This document shows, one piece after another, positions 1 to 5,791 of a stretch of DNA of 7,412 nt. Position 1 is the stretch's first letter. Each line of letters opens with the position of its first letter. This stretch comes from Spirochaetaceae bacterium (GTDB lineage Bacteria > Spirochaetota > Spirochaetia > Treponematales > Breznakiellaceae), in NCBI GenBank assembly GCA_031284085.1, contig JAITAM010000224.1, positions 1 through 7,412 on the forward strand, given 5' to 3'. The position numbers were made by a program, and so were the translations under genes. Under the pieces are notes generated by a model. That model made no database searches. It was not told where the DNA came from and saw nothing but the letters and a program-made list of their open reading frames with translations.

Positions 1-210
1 GCAGGCGGCGGCGTGTATGTGAACGGTACTGGCATACTCACCAAGAACGGCGGCGGGACCATTGACGATACGAACAGTGCAAAGAACGGCGCCGTAGTAT
101 ATGTACAAATAGACAGGTCTAACGCCAAGCAACGCAAGACCACAGCGGATGCGGGTGTGCGGCTTGACAGTTTGAGGAATGGGCAATCAGGCGGTTGGGA
201 ACAGCCATAG
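1..210 (+). CDS. C-terminal end of a repetitive Gly/Asn-rich surface protein (partial)
   Basis: The reading frame is open from base 1, so the gene begins before the window; 69 residues are visible, ending at TAG 208-210. They are rich in Gly, Asn and Thr and contain GGGVYVNGT, TKNGGGTIDD and NGAVVYV. This is the alternating pattern of right-handed beta-helix / polymorphic-outer-membrane-protein-like repeats found in large treponemal surface proteins. The tail, with KTTADAGVRLDS and GGWE, resembles the conserved C-terminal cap I associate with that family from memory. If so, the protein is exported and its repeats form the exposed part. The final QP after GGWE lies where the downstream repeat region begins (CAGCC), so the last two codons may be repeat-derived. 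The family call rests on repeat style only; a different secreted repeat protein is possible. Confidence 0.6.
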   Translation, partial: AGGGVYVNGTGILTKNGGGTIDDTNSAKNGAVVYVQIDRSNAKQRKTTADAGVRLDSLRNGQSGGWEQP

Positions 211-303
211 CAGGCCAACCCACGCCAGCGTGTTCCAACGTTACGCCCGCCAGCGGGTTTCAACGTTACGCTGTTGGTATCAAAGGCGGAGTACGGCTTT
301 TTG

Positions 304-426
304 CAGCCACAGGCTGTTTCAAAGCAGGCACGGCCTGTTTCAAAGGTTTTTGTATCGGGATTGGGGTACGGCTTTTTGCCTACAAGAAGCAAGGTCTGAC
401 CTGATTTTGGGGTCGGAGGTCTGACC
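304..426 (+). repeat. 123-bp direct repeat, copy 1
   Basis: It aligns without gaps to 466-588, with 8 mismatches by hand count (about 93% identity), at an offset of 162 bp. It contains two contiguous 21-nt hairpin modules (CAGCC-ACA-GGCTG and CAGGC-ACG-GCCTG, each followed by TTTCAAAG), then the motif TGTATC...GTACGGCTTTTT, then an AGGTCTGACC segment. All but one of the differences lie in the first 75 bases; the GTCTGACC-containing end is identical. Confidence 0.85.
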
Positions 427-465
427 CTTCGGGTTTGAGGTCTGACCCCTTCGGGTCGGAGGTCT

Positions 466-588
466 CAGCCGCAGGCTGTTTCAAAGCAGGCACGGCCTGT
501 TTCAGAGGTTGTTGTATCGAGAGAGGCGTACGGCTTTCTGCCTACAAGAAGCAAGGTCTGACCTGATTTTGGGGTCGGAGGTCTGACC
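466..588 (+). repeat. 123-bp direct repeat, copy 2
   Basis: Second copy of the 304-426 unit. Its first hairpin is CAGCC-GCA-GGCTG instead of CAGCC-ACA-GGCTG: the difference falls in the loop, and the stem is unchanged. Its 3' 33 bases form the left arm of the long inverted repeat with 606-637. Confidence 0.85.
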
Positions 589-637
589 TTCTAGCCCAAA
601 TCAGCTCAGACCTCCGACCCAAAATCAGGTCAGACCT
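554..637. repeat. Long inverted repeat able to form a 32-bp stem
   Basis: Bases 554-586 pair with 606-637 along 32 base pairs, with one unpaired G in the left arm (GGGG opposite CCC) and a 19-nt loop. The equivalent segment of the first direct repeat (392-424) has the same left-arm sequence, so the right arm could pair with either copy. No T-run follows, so it does not look like a standard intrinsic terminator. Confidence 0.8.
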
Positions 638-677
638 CCTGCCCAGAACAGCTCAGACCTCCTGCGCCTTCTTTCAG

Positions 678-735
678 ACGAAGAGTCGTACGCCGCCTTC
701 GATACAGTGCCGAAACGTTGAAACCCGCTGGCGGG
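678..735 (-). repeat. Inverted copy of the 246-301 repeat
   Basis: Read on the minus strand it gives CCCGC-CA-GCGGG, then TTTCAACG, then TGTATCGAAGGCGGCGTACG. This matches 246-301 on the plus strand apart from scattered substitutions. It ends about 35 bp before the start codon of the OmpA-like gene, so the upstream region of that gene consists largely of repeat DNA. Confidence 0.75.
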
Positions 736-770
736 CGGGCTGCGGCTGAAAAACTTCCGATAGTGTATAT

Positions 771-2051
771 ATGTTTCAGTTTATTAGTATGATCTTTTGC
801 CTTGCGCTGGCTGCAGTACAGCTTGGCGCCCAAGAAGAGCCGGCTTTGCTCAGAAGGGCAAGCACCGGCTCTTATTCAATCGTTGAACGCTCCGATTGGT
901 CGCGCTATGTTAATGGAAAATACACAGGACTTACCCACCGTGAGGTGCATGGGTTTCTAAACCAAAGCATAAATACCGATACCGAAGCTTTTTCTTACTG
1001 GGGAAACTTCTTTGTCCTCGAAGAGACGCTCCGTGATATGCGGCACAACGCCAAACCGGTTGATGCGATAGTGAACGTGAGCTTTGAAATCCATCCTAAC
1101 GGCAGACTTTACCTTAACAATGATACCGGGTTTCCTTCGCTGCGGGGCTTTCCCGCCTTTCCCTCCGAAGCAGTTTTCCCCGGCACCACGTGGAAAGCGC
1201 CGGCAGATCGTGCCGTTGATCCTCTTAACTCCGGAAAACCTGTCCTCGTGCCTTTTACTGCGGAATATGAATACAAAGGTGTGGAGCAATACCGGGGGAT
1301 ACCTGTCCACCGTATTCTTGCCCGCTATCCTTCGTCCTACAGAGGCGAGTTCAGGATTCAGGGGTCTCATACCGTCGACATTTTGATTCAGGTGAGTGAT
1401 GGGCTTCCTTTAATGATGAAAGATACGCTTGATGAAACGTTTTTCTTTGACGATGGTTCTACGCTGCGTTTTCGGGGGTTTACGCTGACTTTTGGTCAAC
1501 ACGCCGTTCCTCTTAACCGTGATCAAGTTATCACCACGATTCGGCGGACGCTTTTGTTGCCTGAGCCGGAACGTGCAGCGCCGGCAGAAAAGGAACCGGT
1601 TCTTACAGAGGCTTCTCCTCCGCAACCGGCTCCTAAGCCGGACCTAGAGATTGAGAGTAGTCCTGATATAGAGATTGCATCGGTGCCGGAAGGCGTAAAG
1701 CTGCTGATAAACGATTTACAATTTACAGCGGATTCGGATCAACTGCTGCTTTCCGAACGGAAGAGGCTTGATGATATAGCAGCTATCCTGCGTCAGGTTT
1801 CGGATCGCAGTTTTTTAGTGGAAGGGCACACGGCGGCCGCTTCGGAGAGCAGCGGTGTTCAGCTTTCAGAGCTGCGGGCCAAGCGCATAGTTGACGAGAT
1901 GGTTAGCCGCGGCTTAAGCATTAACCGGTTTATTTACAAAGGGTGGGGCAGCAGCAAGCCGATTGCCTCTAACACGACCGAAGCCGGGCGCTCGCGCAAC
2001 CGCCGGGTTGAAATAACAATACTCGATCTTTCAATCACTTCCGCCGACTAA
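771..2051 (+). CDS. Exported OmpA-family protein
   Basis: The product has 426 residues. Residues 1-20 look like a signal peptide, with hydrophobic MIFCLALAAVQLGA before a likely cleavage at GA-QEE. Residues 25-265 form a beta-rich region I do not recognise. About 266-305 is a Pro/Glu-rich linker. Residues 306-420 are an OmpA-like domain: VEGHTA (350-355), LSELRA (365-370), GWG (391-393) and GRSRNRRVEITI (406-417). Such domains usually tether the outer membrane or periplasmic proteins to peptidoglycan. The Asp that normally follows GHT is Ala355, while the Arg of LSxxRA (R369) is kept. An in-frame TGA at 747-749 sets the upstream limit. ATG 771 lacks a recognisable Shine-Dalgarno; ATG 789 is the alternative and shortens the signal peptide. 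The gene stands alone and ends at a strong terminator. Domain call is secure, the specific role is not. Confidence 0.9.
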   Translation: MFQFISMIFCLALAAVQLGAQEEPALLRRASTGSYSIVERSDWSRYVNGKYTGLTHREVHGFLNQSINTDTEAFSYWGNFFVLEETLRDMRHNAKPVDAIVNVSFEIHPNGRLYLNNDTGFPSLRGFPAFPSEAVFPGTTWKAPADRAVDPLNSGKPVLVPFTAEYEYKGVEQYRGIPVHRILARYPSSYRGEFRIQGSHTVDILIQVSDGLPLMMKDTLDETFFFDDGSTLRFRGFTLTFGQHAVPLNRDQVITTIRRTLLLPEPERAAPAEKEPVLTEASPPQPAPKPDLEIESSPDIEIASVPEGVKLLINDLQFTADSDQLLLSERKRLDDIAAILRQVSDRSFLVEGHTAAASESSGVQLSELRAKRIVDEMVSRGLSINRFIYKGWGSSKPIASNTTEAGRSRNRRVEITILDLSITSAD

Positions 2052-2052
2052 G

Positions 2053-2096
2053 AGGCCAATCCACGCCGGCGTGGATTGGCCTGTCTTTGTTTTTTA
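2053..2096 (+). terminator. Intrinsic terminator, 30-bp perfect palindrome plus T-run
   Basis: Bases 2053-2082 are two perfectly complementary 15-nt arms (AGGCCAATCCACGCC and its reverse complement) with no spacer, followed by GTCTTTGTTTTTT. It starts 2 bp after the OmpA-like stop codon, so it should end that transcript. In the ackA direction no T-run follows the palindrome. The left arm closely matches 212-226 downstream of the first gene, so the palindrome belongs to a repeated family. Confidence 0.85.
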
Positions 2097-2104
2097 CCCT
2101 ACTG

Positions 2105-2128
2105 CCTGATCAGGATATCTGCCGGCAG
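2105..2128. repeat. Two adjacent small palindromes between convergent genes
   Basis: CCTGATCAGG (2105-2114) and CTGCCGGCAG (2119-2128) are perfect 10-bp palindromes in the 113-bp gap between the OmpA-like gene and the convergent ackA. Neither is followed by a T-run on the minus strand, so an ackA terminator is not demonstrated. They may be chance or part of a structured 3' end. Confidence 0.35.
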
Positions 2129-2164
2129 AGGGAATTGGAAATCTGAAGGTACTATTTTGATAAA

Positions 2165-3499
2165 TTATGAGTTTGCAAGAATCGTCTTTAATTGCGGGTT
2201 TTTCTGTAATTCTTCTGCAAGTCCCGCCGCTCTGCCTTTATTGATATAATCCGAGTTTTGGAATGAATAAGTAAATTTCGTATGTATATCGTATGTACCC
2301 TGCATGAGAGCATACGCATCTTCCGTCATTACCAATTCTTCATCCGTAGGAATAACGTAAATCGGAATAGGCGAGTCGTCTTTGGAAATACGCGTCTCTA
2401 CATTTCGTGTATGGGCAAGCTCGTTCTTTGCCGGATCATAAACAAAGCCGTTATGCTCAAGCCCTTCGAGTATTTTCGCCCGCATAAATGAAGCGAATTC
2501 GCCGACACCTGCTGTCAACACTAAAGCATCAACTCTCCCCAGCGCCGCTTGGTAAGCACCGATGTACTTTTTTACCCGATGCGCTTCCATTGCCTGCGCC
2601 AAGCGGGCTTTGCTATCCCCTGCAAGCGCCGCTTTTTGTATGTCCCGCCTGTCCACGTATGAATCTGTGATACCGAGAAGCCCTGATTTTTTGTTAAGGA
2701 CGCTCTCCATTTCTGATGCACTCATACCGGTTTTACGCATAACATAAAAAGGCAGAGCAGGGTCTATATCTCCGCAGCGAGTTCCCATAATCAGCCCTTC
2801 TAAAGGGGTAACGCCCATAGACGTATCAAAAGAACATCCGTCTTTAACTGCATTGATCGAAGAACCATTTCCCAGATGCGCTATGATGACATTGGTCTTA
2901 AAAGGGTCTTTTTTAAGAAGGACTGCCGCACGCTTTGCCGTGTATAAGAATGAAGTGCCGTGGAAACCGTATCTGCGCACTCCGTACTGCGTGTACCATT
3001 CGTAAGGCACCGCGTACAAAAATGTTTCGGCAGGCATTGTCTGATGCCAAGCCGTATCCATAACCGCGCAGTGAGGCACATTAGGCAGAACGCTCTTTGC
3101 CGCTTCTATTCCCATAATATTAGCCGGATTGTGCAAAGGACTTAAATCTTTAATTTCATTAAAGACCCGTATTGCCTCATCATTGACAATGATCGATTTG
3201 GTAAATTTATCACCGCCATGTACTACTCTATGCCCCACAGCTTTTATTACCGCCATGTCGTCGATTACCCCATGTACCGGATCCGTCAGCGTCTTGATAA
3301 TAAGATTAACCGCATCGGTATGAGTAGGACAGTTACACTGCACCGTCCATTCAGACTGCCCTTTAGCTTTATGGGTAATAAAAGAACCGTCAAAGGTAAC
3401 TTTTTCAACCACACCAACCGCTAACACATCTTTAGCTTCCCAATCGTATACCTGATACTTTGCAGACGATGAGCCGCAATTCAACGTTAAAATAACCAT
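2165..3499 (-). CDS. ackA: Acetate kinase
   Basis: Cytoplasmic enzyme of 444 residues that transfers phosphate between acetyl phosphate and ADP (EC 2.7.2.1), giving ATP and acetate. With phosphotransacetylase, not in this window, it is the usual substrate-level ATP route of fermentative treponemes. Visible motifs: N7 with the GSSSAK phosphate region (9-14), HRVVHGG (90-96), H123 in PLHNP, D148 in VMDTAWH, H180 in [23 protein letters not shown] and GVGEF. These fall at or near the numbering of Methanosarcina acetate kinase. Position 184, commonly His, is Phe. The C-terminus extends about 40 residues past the usual 400. AAGGTGG at 3506-3512 (minus) lies 6 nt before the ATG and supports this start. 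It follows the cNMP/PilZ gene by 42 bp on the same strand with no clear terminator between, so an operon is likely. Confidence 0.97.
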   Translation of the reverse strand: MVILTLNCGSSSAKYQVYDWEAKDVLAVGVVEKVTFDGSFITHKAKGQSEWTVQCNCPTHTDAVNLIIKTLTDPVHGVIDDMAVIKAVGHRVVHGGDKFTKSIIVNDEAIRVFNEIKDLSPLHNPANIMGIEAAKSVLPNVPHCAVMDTAWHQTMPAETFLYAVPYEWYTQYGVRRYGFHGTSFLYTAKRAAVLLKKDPFKTNVIIAHLGNGSSINAVKDGCSFDTSMGVTPLEGLIMGTRCGDIDPALPFYVMRKTGMSASEMESVLNKKSGLLGITDSYVDRRDIQKAALAGDSKARLAQAMEAHRVKKYIGAYQAALGRVDALVLTAGVGEFASFMRAKILEGLEHNGFVYDPAKNELAHTRNVETRISKDDSPIPIYVIPTDEELVMTEDAYALMQGTYDIHTKFTYSFQNSDYINKGRAAGLAEELQKNPQLKTILANS

Positions 3500-3505
3500 A
3501 ACAAA

Positions 3506-3512
3506 CCACCTT
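3506..3512 (-). promoter_or_regulatory. Ribosome binding site of ackA
   Basis: AAGGTGG on the minus strand, 6 nt upstream of the ackA ATG, fixes the start at 3499. TAGAAT a little further upstream resembles a -10 box, but no good -35 sits at the right distance, so an independent ackA promoter is unproven. Confidence 0.7.
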
Positions 3513-3541
3513 AAATAAAATTATTCTAAGCTTTAAGCTTT

Positions 3542-4957
3542 TTAAGTTAGTAGTACATTCATTCTGTCCTGCAAGAGATTATGAATGTATTTTCGGATCT
3601 TGTAAGAGACGGTCGTATCACTGTCGTGTGTAAACATCAGTACATACATTTTGGTATCTCCATCAATGCGTACACCAAAGACGGTCCCCTCGGTTTTAAT
3701 CAGAATACTATGCAGTCTTAACTGAATATCGCGGACCACCATATCTTGTTCAAGAAACGGATCTCTTTCAAAAACACATGAGACGCCGACTACGCTAATA
3801 TCTTGAATCGAGCCGCGTATAAAAGTCCCATCGTTATAGGGAATATTTATCATGGCGTGGGGTTCGTCTTTTATTACTAAACGAATATACCTTCTTCTGC
3901 CTTTAGCATTGGCATTCAAGAGAGTGGTCAACATCTGGGCGCTAGTTTTCTTAAAATCGGTCTGCACCCGCAAGAATCCACAGTTTACCTTAATACCTGA
4001 AAGATATACCGTCTGCAAGTTTTCATCATTATTCGTTGTTAATATCCCTATCCCCAAGTGTTTAGCATGGGGTTTGTGCATCATCAGTTCCAAACTCCAC
4101 ATTTGCCATTCTTTTTCCGAAAGCTGTGCATTGATATTCATATAGATAATGGAATCCGGAAAATGCTCAATGGCTTTAAGTACCATATTATGGTCTTTGA
4201 TGAGGTATACTTCCAATTCGTGTTGAATGAGATCATAAGCAATTTCATATATGAGAGGCGAGGGGTACAATAAAAATATTTTCCTACCTACCAAGTCTAT
4301 TTTAGAATCGGTATTTATAATTTGATTGTACTTTTTATTTGTGCTTACTATGCGTTCAAACGTATTGATATCCTTAATAAAAATTGTATCAATGTATACC
4401 TCTATCTGGTGTTGTCTGACGAAGTACGTAATAATATCTTTAGTTTGTGCGTTGGTCATTCCTGTTAAGTGGGCAATATGCTCAATAGTTACGGTAAATT
4501 CACGATATGGGGCCTGAGGATTGGTAGTAGGCTGTAATTCATCGAGCATAAGGAAGACGGCAGCAATTTTTGCCATAGGGTCTTTAAGGGTAAGGATCAT
4601 AAGGCGCTTTTCTTGATCATGGATTCGTTTGGAAAAGGTCTTTAATAATTTTATTGCTACTTGAGGATTTCCTTGCATAAGGATTTCAAAATTTCGCCGG
4701 TTAAATTCGAGAAGAGTTACGGTATTAACGGCTATTGCCGTTGCGGATCGAGGAGAATTCTCCAAAATGGCCATTTCCCCAAATACATCAGAGGGCTGCA
4801 ATATATCAAGCATTTTTTCAAAGCCGCCCATCAGTTTTACCAACTTTACCTGACCGGATTGCACCAAATAGAAAGTATCGCCCGGCTCAAACTCGGAAAA
4901 TATTACCTGCCCATCTTGAAAAACTTTGGCAAAACGATTAAAAGCTTCAAGATTCAT
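3542..4957 (-). CDS. Cyclic-nucleotide-binding, Crp-type HTH and PilZ regulator
   Basis: The product has 471 residues and no signal peptide, so it is probably cytoplasmic. Residues about 8-120 form a CAP_ED cNMP-binding domain: EPGDTFYLVQSG (24-35), then the phosphate-binding cassette FGE (59-61) with PRSATA (69-74), R70 matching the phosphate-contacting Arg. Residues 125-205 look like a Crp-type winged helix (IEHIAHLTGMTNAQTKDII, 158-176). Residues 220-350 are an unrecognised linker domain that may resemble a PilZ N-terminal partner. Residues 352-465 are PilZ, with RxxxR in RRRYIR (354-359) and DISVVG (386-391), the residues that bind cyclic di-GMP in this family. The protein could therefore read two nucleotide second messengers. 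It lies directly upstream of ackA. A stop codon sits 6 nt before the ATG, there is no Shine-Dalgarno, and the promoter predicts a leaderless mRNA. Confidence 0.9.
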   Translation of the reverse strand: MNLEAFNRFAKVFQDGQVIFSEFEPGDTFYLVQSGQVKLVKLMGGFEKMLDILQPSDVFGEMAILENSPRSATAIAVNTVTLLEFNRRNFEILMQGNPQVAIKLLKTFSKRIHDQEKRLMILTLKDPMAKIAAVFLMLDELQPTTNPQAPYREFTVTIEHIAHLTGMTNAQTKDIITYFVRQHQIEVYIDTIFIKDINTFERIVSTNKKYNQIINTDSKIDLVGRKIFLLYPSPLIYEIAYDLIQHELEVYLIKDHNMVLKAIEHFPDSIIYMNINAQLSEKEWQMWSLELMMHKPHAKHLGIGILTTNNDENLQTVYLSGIKVNCGFLRVQTDFKKTSAQMLTTLLNANAKGRRRYIRLVIKDEPHAMINIPYNDGTFIRGSIQDISVVGVSCVFERDPFLEQDMVVRDIQLRLHSILIKTEGTVFGVRIDGDTKMYVLMFTHDSDTTVSYKIRKYIHNLLQDRMNVLLT

Positions 4958-4963
4958 ACATTA

Positions 4964-4993
4964 ACCATAACACGTGGCTAAATATTCTGTCAA
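4964..4993 (-). promoter_or_regulatory. Sigma-70-type promoter of the cNMP/PilZ gene, predicting a leaderless transcript
   Basis: On the minus strand a perfect TTGACA (-35, 4988-4993) and TATGGT (-10, 4964-4969, 4 of 6 matches) are separated by 18 nt. Only 6 nt (TAATGT) separate the -10 from ATG 4955-4957, so transcription should begin at or within a base or two of the start codon. This agrees with the missing Shine-Dalgarno. Confidence 0.6.
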
Positions 4994-5003
4994 TTAAAAT
5001 TTA

Positions 5004-5060
5004 CAGGTACGGCCTGTTTAACGTTTCGGCATTGTATCAAAGGTGGAGTACGGCTCTTCC
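5004..5060 (+). repeat. Dispersed hairpin module plus GTACGGCT motif
   Basis: CAGG-TACGG-CCTG (5004-5016; as 5-bp arms CAGGT/GCCTG with one T-G wobble) is followed by TTTAACG. Then comes TGTATCAAAGGTGGAGTACG (5033-5052) and GCTCTTC. It corresponds to 262-302 and, inverted, to 677-717. It occupies the space between the divergent cNMP/PilZ and lipoprotein promoters. Confidence 0.7.
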
Positions 5061-5094
5061 TTCAAAAGTGGGACGAAGGGCAGTATTAGGCACG

Positions 5095-5122
5095 AGATTC
5101 TCTCCGGCGAGTCTTGTTTTTT
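5095..5122 (+). terminator. Possible intrinsic terminator or attenuator
   Basis: AGATTCTC (5095-5102) pairs imperfectly with GCGAGTCT (5107-5114) around a TCCG loop and is followed by TTGTTTTTT. No plus-strand gene lies directly upstream, so it may block read-through into the lipoprotein gene or be a relic. The stem is short with one mismatch and one wobble. Confidence 0.35.
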
Positions 5123-5141
5123 ATCTTTCTAGGATTTCCTA

Positions 5142-5170
5142 TTGACATGTTTCTTAAAGTTAGGCAAGAT
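5142..5170 (+). promoter_or_regulatory. Possible promoter of the lipoprotein gene
   Basis: A perfect TTGACA at 5142-5147 lies about 60 bp upstream of the lipoprotein start. The hexamer at 17-nt spacing, CAAGAT (5165-5170), is a poor -10 box; ATATAC just downstream is closer to consensus but spaced too far. Only the -35 element is convincing. Confidence 0.35.
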
Positions 5171-5206
5171 ATACGATGTTAGTTTTATATAACTTTGGAG
5201 GTATGT

Positions 5207-5791
5207 ATGGTATCAAGAATTGTGGAATATACCTTGCCGTTAGTATGCGGGGTATTGCTGCTTGTGGGATGCGCTACGAATGGAACCGATAACGAGGGAG
5301 AGACTGTCGACCTGGCCCTGACAAAAACCGAGGCTTTCTTTCCTGTGGTGGACGCCCTGTCCAGCGCTAGTATTTTGCGGGTGAATTCCCATACCATGGT
5401 GTATGTAGGAGAGAGAACCGGGACCAGCTATAAACTGAACAAGGTGGATTGGGATGCTCCCAATGAAAAAACCAGTCGGGATATCGGGGGCAATGTGGCG
5501 GTTATCACCGCTGGAGGCGGCAATATAGGGATTATCCAAGCTGTGGAAGAAGGCTACGAGAGCTTTGCCGGATCGTATACCAAAATATACGACGCCGTTT
5601 CTTTGAAATTGTTAAAAATTTTTCCCTTGGCTCCGCCAGCTGCCGGTAACCGCAGGGTGGAACTCTTGCATCACCGGGACCCTAGTTTGGCTATCACCGA
5701 TAAATACGCGGTGGTTCTTACAGAAGACGATGGGTTCTTTGGGAGCGGCGGAGCCCAACAGTATGTCAGTGTGTACGTGTGTACGACATAG
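5207..5791 (+). CDS. Secreted lipoprotein of unknown function, truncated by frameshift
   Basis: I chose ATG 5207 because GGAGG (5197-5201) lies 5 nt upstream; an in-frame TTG at 5195 overlaps that site and is unlikely. The N-terminus is a lipoprotein signal: hydrophobic PLVCGVLLLVG followed by Cys22 in LVGC, so the mature protein should be anchored to a membrane by Cys22. The rest, through residue 190, is soluble, with short beta-like stretches such as HTMVYVGERTG and KYAVVLTEDDG that recall a beta-propeller; I do not recognise a family. The frame breaks inside the tandem octamer GTGTGTAC (5769-5784) and ends at TAG 5789-5791 after four off-frame residues (VCTT). Removing one octamer joins it to the 5785-6402 frame as QYVSVYDIAG. 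The visible product is thus roughly the N-terminal half. Confidence 0.7.
   Translation: MVSRIVEYTLPLVCGVLLLVGCATNGTDNEGETVDLALTKTEAFFPVVDALSSASILRVNSHTMVYVGERTGTSYKLNKVDWDAPNEKTSRDIGGNVAVITAGGGNIGIIQAVEEGYESFAGSYTKIYDAVSLKLLKIFPLAPPAAGNRRVELLHHRDPSLAITDKYAVVLTEDDGFFGSGGAQQYVSVYVCTT
5769..5784 (+). repeat. Perfect 8-bp tandem duplication causing the frameshift
   Basis: GTGTGTAC occurs twice in a row. Eight bases is not a multiple of three, so two copies put the downstream part out of frame and one copy restores it exactly. Confidence 0.9.

Larger units (their letters stand above)
211..770. repeat. Intergenic repeat mosaic with mini-hairpins, direct and inverted repeats
   Basis: This 560-bp stretch holds no convincing gene; the short open frames here follow the repeats. 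It contains 12-13-nt hairpins followed by TTCCAACG, TTTCAACG or TTTCAAAG, at 221-240, 246-265, 304-324, 325-345, 466-486 and 487-507, plus a minus-strand copy at 716-735. There is also a 123-bp direct repeat (304-426 and 466-588), a run of GAGGTCTGACC units (416, 437, 578), ACCC-TTC-GGGT hairpins (about 424-435 and 445-457), and a long inverted repeat (554-586 with 606-637). The outer parts 246-301 and about 678-735 are inverted copies of each other, so the whole looks like an element, or nested elements, with inverted ends. No transposase gene is visible. Confidence 0.8.

Noticed and set aside
179..424. Two overlapping plus-strand open frames of 69-81 codons in the repeat mosaic
   Set aside because: Their residues track the hairpin and GTACGGCT repeats (for example GIGVRLFAY, also encoded by the copy near 6675). 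They have no convincing Shine-Dalgarno and are best explained as translated repeat DNA.
304..588. CRISPR-like array
   Set aside because: The repeats are few, long and contain hairpin submodules; there are no regular unique spacers and no cas genes.
554..637. Intrinsic terminator for the first gene
   Set aside because: The stem is long but no T-run follows on either strand, and it lies more than 340 bp beyond the stop codon.
957..1370. 137-codon minus-strand frame inside the OmpA-like gene
   Set aside because: It is antisense to a well-supported gene and has Arg/Gly-rich composition typical of a shadow frame.
3529..3541. AAGCTTTAAGCTT between the regulator gene and ackA as a terminator
   Set aside because: It is a short AT-rich repeat of AAGCTT without a stable GC stem or a T-run in the direction of transcription.
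4661..4981. 106-codon plus-strand frame antisense to the cNMP/PilZ gene
   Set aside because: It overlaps the conserved cNMP domain on the other strand and has no recognisable family or start signal.
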